64,000 bases of DNA from Anaerotignum faecicola (lineage in GTDB: Bacteria > Bacillota > Clostridia > Lachnospirales > Anaerotignaceae): the NCBI RefSeq assembly GCF_003865035.1, contig NZ_BHVZ01000001.1, forward strand, positions 620,001 to 684,000, read 5' to 3'. Below, one piece after another: positions 17,601-25,895 of the stretch (position 1 is the stretch's first letter; each line of letters begins with the position of its first letter). The notes below the pieces were generated by a model. It searched no databases, was not told the DNA's origin, and saw only the letters and a list, made by a program, of their open reading frames with translations. Made by a program: the position numbers and the translations under genes.

Positions 17601-18204
17601 TAGAATCAATTTCATCATCCCAAAATTCGATACGCACGGCATCCTCCGCCGTCAGCGACCAGATATCCAGAATACCGCCGCGCAGGCTGAACTGCCCGGG
17701 GCTTTCCACCAGCTCCGTCCGCTCATAGCCCATGCGTACCAGCTTGCGTGTCAGCTCTGCGATTTCAACGATTTCACCTGTCCGCAGGGTCAGCCGAAAG
17801 GAGGCGAAAATTTCCTTCGGGGGATATTTATCTAACAGCGCTTCGGCAGATGCTACAATGATGGGCGTTTCGCCCTTGAGCAGACGCTCCAATACCAGAA
17901 ACCGCTGGCGGTTCATTTCCATGCTATGCACATCCGCGCTGTAGAAAAGGATATCCTTCGCAGGATAATATGCACAGTCCTTCGTAAAAAAGGTCAAATC
18001 CTCCAGAATTTCCTTCGCGCGCAGCTCACTGTAGGTCAGAAGGAAAAGCGGACGCTTTGTTTCCGCCTGCAGGCTGTACGCCAGATGATTTTTTGCCGCA
18101 TCAATGACACCTGTCGCAAAAACAGGCGTATTTCCCTTTGCAATTCCTTCCAGAATCTGTTGAAAACTGCCCAATTCGGTCAGCGGTGCGGTTAAGGCTT
18201 TCAT
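14698..18204 (-). CDS. mfd: Transcription-repair coupling factor
   Basis: 1168 aa, full length for Mfd. The UvrB-homology region is followed by the CarD-like RNA polymerase interaction domain near residue 500 (LHIGDYVVHDNHGIG), a RecG-type translocase with Walker A GDVGYGKTE near 655 and DEEQ near 753, QLRGRVGRS motif VI, and a C-terminal TRCF domain. It removes stalled RNA polymerase at DNA lesions and recruits UvrA. A Lys/Arg run (KEKKKRKKRRKN) precedes the CarD-like domain. The ATG overlaps the pth stop by four bases. Confidence 0.96.
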   Translation of the reverse strand: MKALTAPLTELGSFQQILEGIAKGNTPVFATGVIDAAKNHLAYSLQAETKRPLFLLTYSELRAKEILEDLTFFTKDCAYYPAKDILFYSADVHSMEMNRQRFLVLERLLKGETPIIVASAEALLDKYPPKEIFASFRLTLRTGEIVEIAELTRKLVRMGYERTELVESPGQFSLRGGILDIWSLTAEDAVRIEFWDDEIDSIRSMDAQSQRSVEKLEEASIFPLREMVYTEEQAVSAAERIEQEYRKVLKNLEQKGEAENAERLREHIGEDAERLRAEKTLPALGAYADYFYENPVSLLSYLREDTLLVFDEPERIREHMDILTEEYRESVKGRIAQGYLLPGQSNMLYDYTEILRQAEGFAELLLAGLNRKTVDFHPKTMVNLSVRSTPSFQQRADLFCEELEYLKKNHFRTLILAGSGTRAQRMAKELQEMGLEAVYIDSLEKEVPKGAVWVARGTLSKGFRYDYIDFAVFCDSELFGGKEKKKRKKRRKNGAAIESFTDLHIGDYVVHDNHGIGVFRGLEKISVEGVQKDYMKISYRDGGSLFVPVNQMDMVQKYIGTGSAAPKLNKLGGQDWAKAKAKARKAVQIMAEDLVALYAKRAAAQGFVYGADTVWQQEFEESFPYEETDDQLNAIEDVKKDMESSKVMDRLICGDVGYGKTEVAIRAAFKAAQEGKQVAFLVPTTILAQQHYNTFTQRMTGYPVHIELLSRFRTPKQQKESLQNIEKGYSEILIGTHRILSKDVKFKNLGLIIVDEEQRFGVAHKEKLKALKENVDVLTLSATPIPRTLHMSLAGIRDMSLLEEPPQERHPVQTYVMENNPEFIREAIHREISRGGQVYYLYNRVESISEEAFRVQRLVPDANVTYAHGQMSERELERIMGDFISGEIDVLVCTTIIETGMDISNANTIIIQDADRMGLSQLYQLRGRVGRSNRIAYAYLMYKRDKMLREAAEKRLQTIREFTEFGSGFKIAMRDLEIRGAGNLLGAEQHGHMEAVGYDMYCRLLEEEVQNLKGDAPKEEKFETSIDLNISAFIPDFYIKNQEQRMELYKKIAGIRTMEEYYDMQEELEDRYGDLPKSVQLLLEVVLVKAEAHEMGIRAISQKHGNLLLEFQPQPNIDPQKLMQLLAKEKGKYLFTAGANPYLTIKPARGEGEKPLELIKKCFEALKD

Positions 18205-18905
18205 TCTTTATTCACCCCGTCAGTAGTCTTTTCCGTTTCTTTTTCGGCTTTTTCTGCCTGCTCCTGCAAGGCCTTCTGTTTTTTCATGCTTTTCGGTTTC
18301 TGGTTCACACGGTTTGCCGCCTCCGCCACGCCGCGAGAGAGGATCAGCTCCACACCCTTGACCGCCTTCTCCATGCCTTCTTCCATGGCAGGCAAATCAT
18401 CGGGACTGAATTTCGCAAGAACATAATCCGCCAAATCCCAGCCCTTTGGCTTTTCGCCAATGCCGACCTTAATGCGGTTAAACACATCCGTCCCCATTTG
18501 GTCGATGATGTTGCGGATGCCGTTATGTCCGCCATGGCTGCCCTTTTCGCGAATCCGCACACTGCCGCAGGGCAGGCTCGTATCATCGAAAATGACAACA
18601 AAGCGTTCCTGCGGAATTTTATAGAAATTCACGATTTCACGCACACTTTCGCCGCTGAGGTTCATAAAGGTCTGCGGCTTTACGAGAAGCACCCGCTTAT
18701 CGCGAATCATGCCATCCCCAATCAATGCTCTGTTTTTGTATTTTTCCACCTTAATCTCATATTTTTCCGCCAGCTTATCAATTACACAGAAGCCGACATT
18801 ATGCTTTGTTTCGGCGTATTCTCTGCCGGGGTTGCCAAGACCCACGATGCAGTAAAACTCCTGCCCTCTCGCTTCCTGATTTTTAAATCTGTCAAAAAGA
18901 CCCAT
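18201..18905 (-). CDS. pth: Peptidyl-tRNA hydrolase
   Basis: 234 aa. It has the Pth core with GLGNPGREYAETKHNVGF (catalytic His), the Asn-containing KPQTFMNLSG, and GSHGGHNGIRNI. It releases peptides from peptidyl-tRNA that has dropped off ribosomes. It carries a short extra N-terminus (MGLFDRFKNQEARGQ) and a Lys/Glu-rich tail of about 35 residues, so it is longer than the usual 185-200. The frame is open to 18950, but AGGAGG is eight bases before the ATG at 18905. First gene of the pth-mfd-prsA-like operon, with a long structured leader. Confidence 0.94.
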   Translation of the reverse strand: MGLFDRFKNQEARGQEFYCIVGLGNPGREYAETKHNVGFCVIDKLAEKYEIKVEKYKNRALIGDGMIRDKRVLLVKPQTFMNLSGESVREIVNFYKIPQERFVVIFDDTSLPCGSVRIREKGSHGGHNGIRNIIDQMGTDVFNRIKVGIGEKPKGWDLADYVLAKFSPDDLPAMEEGMEKAVKGVELILSRGVAEAANRVNQKPKSMKKQKALQEQAEKAEKETEKTTDGVNKE

Positions 18906-18970
18906 GTGCCTTTCCTCCTGTCCGTAAACACAACGAAATGCCCTAATCAAAAAATTAGAGCTGCTGTTCT

Positions 18971-19037
18971 AAGGTGTGTCCCAATAAGAAAACTTTCAGC
19001 ATTTCAGAATGCAAGGTTTCTTATCCGGGCGCACCTT
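18971..19037 (-). promoter_or_regulatory. Long structured leader of the pth operon
   Basis: A 67-base imperfect hairpin: outer pairs AAGGTG/CACCTT, then CCC/GGG, then ATAAGAAA/TTTCTTAT, then GCATT/AATGC around loop TCAG. It falls in the predicted 150-base 5' leader of pth. A second small hairpin (CTAAT/ATTAG) follows nearer the gene. I do not recognise a known riboswitch or ribosomal-protein leader; control of the operon is inferred from position. Confidence 0.5.
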
Positions 19038-19060
19038 TATTCTGTTCATTTTTCAGAGTC

Positions 19061-19090
19061 ATTATAGCATAAAAAAGCGGCAGAAAACAA
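19061..19090 (-). promoter_or_regulatory. Promoter of the pth-mfd-prsA operon
   Basis: On the minus strand TTGTTT (19090-19085) and TATAAT (19066-19061) are 18 bases apart, giving a start near 19054, about 150 bases before pth. Confidence 0.65.
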
Positions 19091-19096
19091 TAAAAA

Positions 19097-19120
19097 AGTG
19101 AGCACTTTTCAGTGCTCACT
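19097..19120 (-). terminator. Terminator of the D-lactate dehydrogenase gene
   Basis: AGTGAGCACT and AGTGCTCACT form a 10-bp perfect stem with a 4-base loop; on the minus strand TTTTTT follows. Confidence 0.85.
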
Positions 19121-19150
19121 TTAATATTTCTATCTATGTATCAGATGAAA

Positions 19151-20131
19151 TTATTTTACTTCGTTAACCAGTTCAGCGCCTTCCAGGAATGCCTTTGCAT
19201 TATCCATTGTAATCAGAGCCATCTGTTCCAGAGCTTCTTCTGTCAGGAATGCCTGGTGACCGGAGATAACAACCTTATCGCTTGCCAGCAGTCTGGACAG
19301 AGTCTTGTCATGTTCTTTCAGGTTGCTTCTGTCTTCGAAGAAGTATTCATGTTCTTTTTCGCAAACGTCCATACCTACGCCACGGAATTTGCCGGCTTCA
19401 ACTGCATCAGCCAGAGCTTCGGAGTCAACCAGACCGCCACGAGCAACGTTGATGAAGATAACGCCGTCTTTCATCTTAGCGATAGCATCCTTGTCGATCA
19501 TGTGTCTTGTTGCGGGCATCAGAGGGCAGTGGATGGAGATAACATCAGCACGAGCATACAGTTCGTCCAGAGTTACATATTCCAGACCCAGGTTGGGGTT
19601 AGGGAATGCATCATAAGCGATGATGTCCATGCCGAAGCCTTTCAGAATGTTAATCATGCACTGACCGATTTTACCTGTACCGATGATACCTGCTGTTTTG
19701 CCGTACAGAGCGATACCTGTCAGACCAGCGATATCGAAGTTGAATTTTGTTGTTCTTTCATAGGACAGATGAGGCTTTCTGTTAACAGCCATCAGAAGCG
19801 CTGCGCCCTGTTCTGCTACGGACTGAGGAGAGTAAGCGGGTACTCTCAGTACGGGCAGACCACATTCTTTTGCAACATCCAGATCAACGCTGTCGAAACC
19901 TGCGCAACGCAGCAGCAGAACCTTGATACCCAGATTTTTCAGTTCACGGATAACTTCTGCGGGAACTTCGTCATTAACGAAAGAGCAAGTAGCGTCATGA
20001 CCTGCTGCCAGATGAGCTGTAGCGGGTGTCAGTCTTTCGTTGAAGAAAGTGATTTCATAGCCATATTTTGCTGCTACGGGTTTAAAAGCGTCTACCCAGT
20101 AAGACTTTGTGTCAAAGAATGCAATTTTCAT
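19151..20131 (-). CDS. D-lactate dehydrogenase / 2-hydroxyacid dehydrogenase
   Basis: 326 aa of the D-isomer 2-hydroxyacid dehydrogenase family. The NAD-binding motif GIIGTGKIGQ is near residue 150, the catalytic Arg is in NVARGGLVD near 235, and Glu and His follow in VCEKEHEYF and SGHQAFLT. The sequence from MKIAFFDTKSYWVDAF and the YAYSP-like RVPAYSPQSVAEQGAALL segment fit fermentative D-lactate dehydrogenases, which reduce pyruvate to D-lactate and reoxidise NADH. Codon choice looks more restricted than in its neighbours, suggesting high expression. Monocistronic, with a near-consensus promoter, a possible Rex site and a terminator. Confidence 0.88.
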   Translation of the reverse strand: MKIAFFDTKSYWVDAFKPVAAKYGYEITFFNERLTPATAHLAAGHDATCSFVNDEVPAEVIRELKNLGIKVLLLRCAGFDSVDLDVAKECGLPVLRVPAYSPQSVAEQGAALLMAVNRKPHLSYERTTKFNFDIAGLTGIALYGKTAGIIGTGKIGQCMINILKGFGMDIIAYDAFPNPNLGLEYVTLDELYARADVISIHCPLMPATRHMIDKDAIAKMKDGVIFINVARGGLVDSEALADAVEAGKFRGVGMDVCEKEHEYFFEDRSNLKEHDKTLSRLLASDKVVISGHQAFLTEEALEQMALITMDNAKAFLEGAELVNEVK

Positions 20132-20238
20132 CGATATCTTCCTCCTAAAAATTTAAAAATTTGATAAGTGGATAGTAAAATTTTATAGCAAACAGAGCCA
20201 TTCCCACACTGCGAATAGGAAATATGTCTTACTCTGTT

Positions 20239-20256
20239 TGTTTTACTTTTAACAAT
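20239..20256 (-). promoter_or_regulatory. Possible Rex-type operator at the ldh promoter
   Basis: On the minus strand TTGTTAA-AAGT-AAAACAA resembles the Clostridial Rex consensus TTGTTAA-N4-TTAACAA: the left half matches fully and the right half at five of seven positions. It overlaps the predicted -10 and start site. Rex represses fermentation genes when NADH/NAD is low, which would suit this gene. No rex gene is in the window. Confidence 0.4.
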
Positions 20257-20283
20257 ATAATCTATTTTACCCTTCTTGTCAAC
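20255..20283 (-). promoter_or_regulatory. Promoter of the D-lactate dehydrogenase gene
   Basis: On the minus strand a perfect TTGACA (20283-20278) and TATATT (20260-20255) are 17 bases apart. The start near 20249 leaves a 118-base leader holding the inverted repeat CAAACAGAG / CTCTGTTTG around a 34-base loop. The rest of the 390-base gap, up to the prs terminator, holds only a distant inverted pair GCCAAAC / GTTTGGC. Confidence 0.75.
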
Positions 20284-20450
20284 CGAGTTTCTGTAAAATT
20301 GGCAGTTTTGCCAAACCCATTTTTCCCAAAACGCTAAAAAAACACCAGTTTCCGCCGAGGTTTGGCTACCGCTTTTTGGATATTATTTTTTTTACCCATA
20401 ACTGCTAAAAATATCTCCTCTCACTGCACTATTTTTCAGTAAATAAAAAG

Positions 20451-20482
20451 AAAAACTCCCATTTTTGTATTTGGGAGTTTTT
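20451..20482 (-). terminator. Terminator of prs
   Basis: AAAACTCCC and GGGAGTTTT form a 9-bp stem; on the minus strand TTTTTCTTTTTATTT follows. Confidence 0.8.
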
Positions 20483-20520
20483 TCTGTCATGATTTTGTGA
20501 ATTTTTCGGCGCAATGCGAA

Positions 20521-21483
20521 TCAGTCAAACAGCTGAGAAATAGAAACGCCGTTATGGATGCAGTTGATTGCATCTGCGAAAATATCTGCAACGGAAACCA
20601 TTGTAATCTTGTCGATTTTCTTTTCCTCAGGCAGCTCGATGGTATCCAGAACCAACAGCTCCTTGATTGCGGATTTTTCGATTCTTTCGATGGCAGGACC
20701 GCTCAGAACGCCATGTGTACAGCAGGCATCTACCTCGATTGCACCTCTTTCAATCAGCGCATTGGCTGCATTTGTAATGGTACCCGCGGTATCAATCATA
20801 TCATCCAGCAGGATAACCTTTTTACCCTTGATGTCACCGATGATATTCATAACCTCGCTGACATTTGCCTTCGGTCTGCGTTTATCAATAATTGCAATAG
20901 GAATATTCAGCTTTTCCGCAAATTTTCTGACTCTTGTTACGCTGCCCAGGTCGGGAGAAACCGCAACAAAATCTCTTTCCAGAGAATCGCCGAATTTTTT
21001 GATGTAGAAGTCTGTCAAGAGAGGGCTGCCAACCAGATTATCTACGGGAATATCGAAGAAGCCCTGAATCTGCGCACAATGCAGATCCATTGTCAGCACA
21101 CGGCTTGCGCCTGCGCTTGTCAGAATATTTGCAACCAGCTTTGCACTGATGGGATCTCTCGCTCTTGCTTTTCTGTCCTGACGAGCATAGCCGTAATAAG
21201 GCATAACGGCTGTGATTCTTGCTGCGGATGCACGCTTCATTGCGTCAATCATGATGAGCAGCTCCATCAGGTTATCGTTTACGGGATAGGATGTGGACTG
21301 GATGATGAATACATCTGCGCCACGAATGGTTTCATTGATCTTTACGGAAATCTCACCGTCGCTGAACTTTTCTACTTCACAGTCGCCCAGTTTCAGACCA
21401 AGCTTATCTGCGATTGCATTTGCCAGCGTTTTGTTGGAATTGCAGGCAAAAACTTTAATGTTGCTGATGCCGGAATTAAGCAT
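20521..21483 (-). CDS. prs: Ribose-phosphate pyrophosphokinase
   Basis: 320 aa, the standard length. It makes PRPP from ribose 5-phosphate and ATP for nucleotide, His and Trp synthesis. Seen are the ATP-binding [12 protein letters not shown] segment, [18 protein letters not shown], the divalent-metal motif [18 protein letters not shown], and the PRPP loop [13 protein letters not shown] near 218-230. It follows glmU by 107 bases in the glmU-prs order typical of Firmicutes, and a strong terminator lies just after it. Confidence 0.96.
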   Translation of the reverse strand: MLNSGISNIKVFACNSNKTLANAIADKLGLKLGDCEVEKFSDGEISVKINETIRGADVFIIQSTSYPVNDNLMELLIMIDAMKRASAARITAVMPYYGYARQDRKARARDPISAKLVANILTSAGASRVLTMDLHCAQIQGFFDIPVDNLVGSPLLTDFYIKKFGDSLERDFVAVSPDLGSVTRVRKFAEKLNIPIAIIDKRRPKANVSEVMNIIGDIKGKKVILLDDMIDTAGTITNAANALIERGAIEVDACCTHGVLSGPAIERIEKSAIKELLVLDTIELPEEKKIDKITMVSVADIFADAINCIHNGVSISQLFD

Positions 21484-21590
21484 TTATCTGTCCCCCTATA
21501 AAAAATAATTTTAGGTTATATAAGCACATACAATATTATGTTACACCGAAAAACAATCAATTTCAACCGCTATTCGACAATTTTTTCAAA

Positions 21591-22961
21591 TTATCTTTCA
21601 ATTCTCTTTTTTGTCCAGCCTTCGATGACCTGCTGTCTTGCTCTGGCAACCGCCAAAACGTCCTCAGGCACATCCTTTGTGATGGTGGAGCCTGCGGCAA
21701 TGTAGGAGCCCTTCTTCACGGTTACAGGTGCAACCAGATTTACATTGCAGCCGACAAAAACATTATCCTCAATGGTAGTGCGGTGCTTTTTCTTGCCATC
21801 ATAGTTTACCATAATGCTGCCGCAGCCGAAGTTGATTTTTTCGCCTGCATCGGTATCCCCAACATAAGAAAGATGGGGAATTTTTGTGCCGTCGCCAATG
21901 GTGGAATTTTTCACCTCAACGAAGTCGCCAACCTTCACCCTGTTGCCGATATGGCAGTTCGGGCGGATATACGCGAAAGGCCCAACGGTGGTTTCGTTGC
22001 CGATTTCGGATTCGATTGCCGTAGAGGTCTGGAATTTCACGCCATTGCCAAGCTTGGTATCTGTCAGTCTGGAATTGGGGCCGATTTCGCAGTCCTCCCC
22101 GATTTCCGTATTGCCCTCCAGCACACAGCCGGGCAAAATCACCGTATCCATACCGATTTTAACATCACTGCCGATATAGGTATTTTCGGGATCCACGAGG
22201 GTAACACCGCTTTCCATGTGCTTACGGTTGATGCGGTGCTTCATGATTTTTGCAGCTTCCGCAAGCTGTACACGGCTGTTTACACCGAAAAATTCATCGG
22301 CATCCTTTGCCACAACAGCCTCCACCTTGCCGCCTGCCTTCAAAATCAGCTCCAGACAATCTGTCAGGTAATATTCCCCCTGCGCGTTATTGTTATTCAG
22401 CTTGCCCAGGGATTCCTTCAATTCCCTGCCGTTGAAAATATAAATCCCTGTGTTGATTTCGTTAATCATTCTCTGTGTATCTGTTGCATCCTTATGCTCC
22501 ACAATGCGTTCAAAGCCGCCGTGGTCATCGCGCATGATGCGCCCGTAGCCGGCAGGGTCCTCTATTTTAGAGGAAACCACAGTTACGCTGTGTCCCTCTG
22601 TACGGTGTACCTCAACCAGCTTTGTCAGGGTTTCGCCTGTAATCAGCGGCGTATCCCCGTAGAGAATCAGCATATCACTGCTTTCATCAATAAAATCGCC
22701 TGCCATCATAACAGCATGTCCTGTGCCCTTCTGCTCTGCCTGCAAAGCAAAGGAGATGCCTTCCGCGCGGATGCCTGCCTTAACCTCCTCCGCCTTATGC
22801 CCAACCACAACGCAAACGTCCTCTGCGCCACAGCCTTTTGCGGTTTCAATCACATAATCCACCATGCTCTTATTCAGAATTTCATGGAGTACCTTAGGTT
22901 TCTTGGATTTCATACGGGAGCCTTCGCCGGCAGCCAGAATGATTGCTTTCAACTGTCTCAT
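21591..22961 (-). CDS. glmU: Bifunctional GlmU: GlcN-1-P acetyltransferase / GlcNAc-1-P uridyltransferase
   Basis: 456 aa. The N-terminal pyrophosphorylase domain opens with LAAGEGSRMKSKKPKVLHEI; the C-terminal half is a left-handed beta-helix of hexapeptide repeats ending with the acetyltransferase active region (FVEVKNSTIG, LSYVGDTDAGEKINFGCG). It makes UDP-GlcNAc for peptidoglycan. A possible promoter (TTGAAT, 17 bases, GATACT) lies upstream on the minus strand near 23023-23051. Upstream gene of glmU-prs. Confidence 0.96.
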   Translation of the reverse strand: MRQLKAIILAAGEGSRMKSKKPKVLHEILNKSMVDYVIETAKGCGAEDVCVVVGHKAEEVKAGIRAEGISFALQAEQKGTGHAVMMAGDFIDESSDMLILYGDTPLITGETLTKLVEVHRTEGHSVTVVSSKIEDPAGYGRIMRDDHGGFERIVEHKDATDTQRMINEINTGIYIFNGRELKESLGKLNNNNAQGEYYLTDCLELILKAGGKVEAVVAKDADEFFGVNSRVQLAEAAKIMKHRINRKHMESGVTLVDPENTYIGSDVKIGMDTVILPGCVLEGNTEIGEDCEIGPNSRLTDTKLGNGVKFQTSTAIESEIGNETTVGPFAYIRPNCHIGNRVKVGDFVEVKNSTIGDGTKIPHLSYVGDTDAGEKINFGCGSIMVNYDGKKKHRTTIEDNVFVGCNVNLVAPVTVKKGSYIAAGSTITKDVPEDVLAVARARQQVIEGWTKKRIER

Positions 22962-23088
22962 TTATTTTTCCTCCTACGCCAAAGGGCGAAATATTTTTCA
23001 AGATATTGTATACATACATTTTAGTATCGCATTTTTCCCTATAAAATTCAATATACTCTTTTACTAAAAAATGATTTCCGGAAAAGAA

Positions 23089-23116
23089 AAAAAGCAGAGA
23101 AAACTCCCTGCTTTTC
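23089..23116 (-). terminator. Terminator of glgC-glgD
   Basis: AAAAGCAG and CTGCTTTT form an 8-bp stem around a 10-base loop; on the minus strand TTTTTTTC follows. Confidence 0.7.
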
Positions 23117-23132
23117 GTTCTTAAAATCCGAT

Positions 23133-24251
23133 TTATAATTTTGTGCCCTTTTTCAGCACTGCCGGTTCCTCGGAGGAAACGCCGATGACTCTTTGTCCTG
23201 CGGAAAGGACAACCTCCTTATCGAAGATAGCATTTTCCACTACGCAGTTTTCGCCAATCTGGCAGCCCTCCATCAGAATGGAATTCCTTACAGCTGCGCC
23301 CTTGCCGACACGCACCCTACGGAACACAACGGAATGCTCCACCTTCCCGTCAAAAATCGCACCGCTGCCGACGATGGAATCCGTCACATCCGCGCCCCTG
23401 TTGTATTTTGCAGGGGGCTCATCCTTCGGCTTTGTTTCAATATAGGGATATTCGTTGATAAAATGATCACGGATATCCTTTTTCAGGAAATCCATATTCG
23501 TCTCAAAATAAGCCGCAATGCCTGTGCCGATGGCATTCCAGTAGCCATCATATTCATAGCCGTAGATTTTCAGCGTATGGATAAAGCGGATGATAATATC
23601 CTTTACCAGACTGTATCTGCCTTCGGGGATAATCTGATTCAGCAGATTGATGAGCAGCGTTCTGGAGATAACATAAATCCCCAGGGAGGCCGCATCGGAT
23701 TTCGGCTGCTCCGGCTTTTCCTCGAAGCCCTCCAGCTTATTGTCCGCATCCATCTGCAAAATACCGAATTTGGATAAATCCTTTCCCGTCATTTTCTGAT
23801 AAACCACAGTAATGTCCGCATTTTTTTCCTTATGATATTCCAGCACCTTACGGTAATCCATTTTATAGATGGAATCGCCGGAGGTAATCACAACGTATTC
23901 CTCATTGCTGCGCTTGAGGAAGGTCATATTCTGATAAATGGAATCCGCCGTGCCGCGGAACCATGTAGAGCCTGCATTGCTGGTATACGGCGTGAATACG
24001 AACAAGCCGCCCTGCTTTCTGCCGAAGTCCCACCATTTGGATGACATCAGATGGTCGCGCAGGGAACGAGAGTTATACTGCGTCAGCACAGCCACCTTCC
24101 CAATGCCGCTGTTGGACATATTGCTCAATGTAAAATCAATGGCGCGATAGCAGCTGCCGATGGGCAATGCCGCCGCCGCTCTATGGTCGGTCAGAACGCC
24201 CAGTCTGCCGTCGTTATTGCCGCCTGCCAAAATAATACCGATTGCTTTCAT
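23133..24251 (-). CDS. glgD: Glucose-1-phosphate adenylyltransferase subunit GlgD
   Basis: 372 aa. An N-terminal nucleotidyltransferase domain starts MKAIGIILAGGNNDGRLGVLTDH and a C-terminal beta-helix of hexapeptides follows. Compared with GlgC, the nucleotide loop is altered (GGNNDGRL rather than GGQGSRL), as expected for the non-catalytic, modulating subunit found in Firmicutes. It forms ADP-glucose pyrophosphorylase with GlgC for glycogen synthesis. The start lies three bases after the glgC stop. No glycogen synthase gene is in the window. Confidence 0.93.
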   Translation of the reverse strand: MKAIGIILAGGNNDGRLGVLTDHRAAAALPIGSCYRAIDFTLSNMSNSGIGKVAVLTQYNSRSLRDHLMSSKWWDFGRKQGGLFVFTPYTSNAGSTWFRGTADSIYQNMTFLKRSNEEYVVITSGDSIYKMDYRKVLEYHKEKNADITVVYQKMTGKDLSKFGILQMDADNKLEGFEEKPEQPKSDAASLGIYVISRTLLINLLNQIIPEGRYSLVKDIIIRFIHTLKIYGYEYDGYWNAIGTGIAAYFETNMDFLKKDIRDHFINEYPYIETKPKDEPPAKYNRGADVTDSIVGSGAIFDGKVEHSVVFRRVRVGKGAAVRNSILMEGCQIGENCVVENAIFDKEVVLSAGQRVIGVSSEEPAVLKKGTKL

Positions 24252-24254
24252 CTG

Positions 24255-25526
24255 TTACACCTCCCGTACAACGGCCTTGCCGCTTTCCAATCTGCCGTCG
24301 GGATAATCCTCCGGGAAGGTTCTGCCGTAAATCACGCAGTTTTTCCCCATCACAATCCCATCGGGAACACTGCTGTTCATGCCCAGAACGGTGATGCCTG
24401 TATTATAAATATTAGGCTTTGCCTCGTTAGGGATATTTTCCCCGACACCCATCTGCACACTTTTGCCGATGCTGCATTTTTCATCAATGACGCAATGGTC
24501 AACCAAAGCATTTTCGCCGATAATCGTGCCTGCCATGATGATGGAATCCTTCACCACTGCCCCCTTTTCCACCACAACACCGGGGCCGATGATGGAGCGA
24601 CAGACCGTACCGTAAATCTCACAGCCGTCAGAAAGCAGCGCTTCCTCTGTCTTTGAGCCGGGTGCCGTATACTGCGGCGGCTGATGGTCGCTGTTGGTAT
24701 AAATCTTCCAAAAATCCTCGTAGAGGTTGAATTCGGGCAGGGTGCGGATTAAATCCATATTGGACTCCCAATAGGACTGAATGGTGCCGACATCCTTCCA
24801 GTATCCATCGAAGCGCCATGCATACATGGGCTGTCCCTCATCCAGCATTTTAGGGATGATGTGCTTGCCGAAATCGCTGTCCGGATGGATGGAATTATCC
24901 TCAATCAACGCATCACGCAGTCTGTCCCATGTAAATATGTAAATCCCCATGGAAGCAAGATTGCTCTTGGGGCTTTCCGGCTTTTCCTCAAATTCGTAAA
25001 TCTTATCGCCGTCCTCGGTATTCATAATGCCGAAGCGGTTTGCTTCCTCCATCGGCACCTCCATAACGGCAATCGTTGCCGCTGCATTGTGCGTCTTATG
25101 GAAGGCAAGCATCTTGGAATAATCCATTTTATAAATGTGGTCACCGGAAAGAATCAGCACATATTCCGGATTATTGCTGTCGATAAAGTCAATATTCTGA
25201 TAAATGGCGTTTGCCGTCCCGTTGAACCATTCGCCGGAATCCCCTGTTTTCACATGCGGTGCAAGAATCGTCACACCGCCGTTTTTCTTATCCAGATCCC
25301 ATGGAATCCCAATCCCGATATGCTGATTCAAACGCAGCGGCTGATACTGTGTCAGCACGCCGACGGTATCCACACCGGAGTTAATGCAGTTGCTCAGCGG
25401 AAAATCGATGATACGATATCTCCCCCCGTATGCAACGGCAGGCTTTGCCACCTTTCTTGTCAACACGCCCAGACGACTGCCCTGTCCACCCGCCAGAAGC
25501 ATTGCTATCATTTCTTTTTTACGCAT
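24255..25526 (-). CDS. glgC: Glucose-1-phosphate adenylyltransferase, catalytic subunit GlgC
   Basis: 423 aa. The catalytic loop is [22 protein letters not shown] near residue 10, followed by [26 protein letters not shown], the ADP-glucose motif [10 protein letters not shown], and C-terminal hexapeptide repeats. It converts glucose 1-phosphate and ATP to ADP-glucose. The frame opens with a GTG at 25535, but the ATG at 25526 ([11 protein letters not shown]) is better spaced after AGGGGTGG. Cotranscribed with glgD from a promoter at 25590-25617. Confidence 0.95.
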   Translation of the reverse strand: MRKKEMIAMLLAGGQGSRLGVLTRKVAKPAVAYGGRYRIIDFPLSNCINSGVDTVGVLTQYQPLRLNQHIGIGIPWDLDKKNGGVTILAPHVKTGDSGEWFNGTANAIYQNIDFIDSNNPEYVLILSGDHIYKMDYSKMLAFHKTHNAAATIAVMEVPMEEANRFGIMNTEDGDKIYEFEEKPESPKSNLASMGIYIFTWDRLRDALIEDNSIHPDSDFGKHIIPKMLDEGQPMYAWRFDGYWKDVGTIQSYWESNMDLIRTLPEFNLYEDFWKIYTNSDHQPPQYTAPGSKTEEALLSDGCEIYGTVCRSIIGPGVVVEKGAVVKDSIIMAGTIIGENALVDHCVIDEKCSIGKSVQMGVGENIPNEAKPNIYNTGITVLGMNSSVPDGIVMGKNCVIYGRTFPEDYPDGRLESGKAVVREV

Positions 25527-25589
25527 ATTACCCACCCCTATCTTTTCAGGTTGTATATATGTAACAAAGTCATAGGCTCTGTTTTGATT

Positions 25590-25617
25590 ATTATAGCATA
25601 GGAAAATAAACTTGCAA
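25590..25617 (-). promoter_or_regulatory. Promoter of glgC-glgD
   Basis: On the minus strand TTGCAA (25617-25612) and TATAAT (25595-25590) are 16 bases apart. It shares a 360-base gap with the divergent murC promoter; the middle of that gap shows only AT-rich sequence. Confidence 0.65.
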
Positions 25618-25788
25618 AGATTATCTACGGCATCTGTGCCGAAATTTCGCCTTATTTCGATTGGCTTTTTCTCTTTCCTTTTTTCTGATTGAGAAAATTT
25701 GCACGTTGCTCCTGCGCCCGTATGGGTTTATTTCCGGTGCTTTCTGTATAAAATATAAAACACAGAAAAAGAAAACGCAGAGAAAAGA

Positions 25789-25817
25789 TTGCCTTTCTCA
25801 TGCCAGTATACTATAAT
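25789..25817 (+). promoter_or_regulatory. Promoter of murC
   Basis: TTGCCT (25789-25794) and TATAAT (25812-25817) are 17 bases apart. A start near 25824 gives a 70-base leader. GAGGCGAT precedes the murC ATG. Confidence 0.65.
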
Positions 25818-25895
25818 GAAGGTTAAACTATATGATGATTTTGTTAAATTTCAGAAAAATTTGAACCCATTTAATAGATTTTGAGGCGATAGAAT

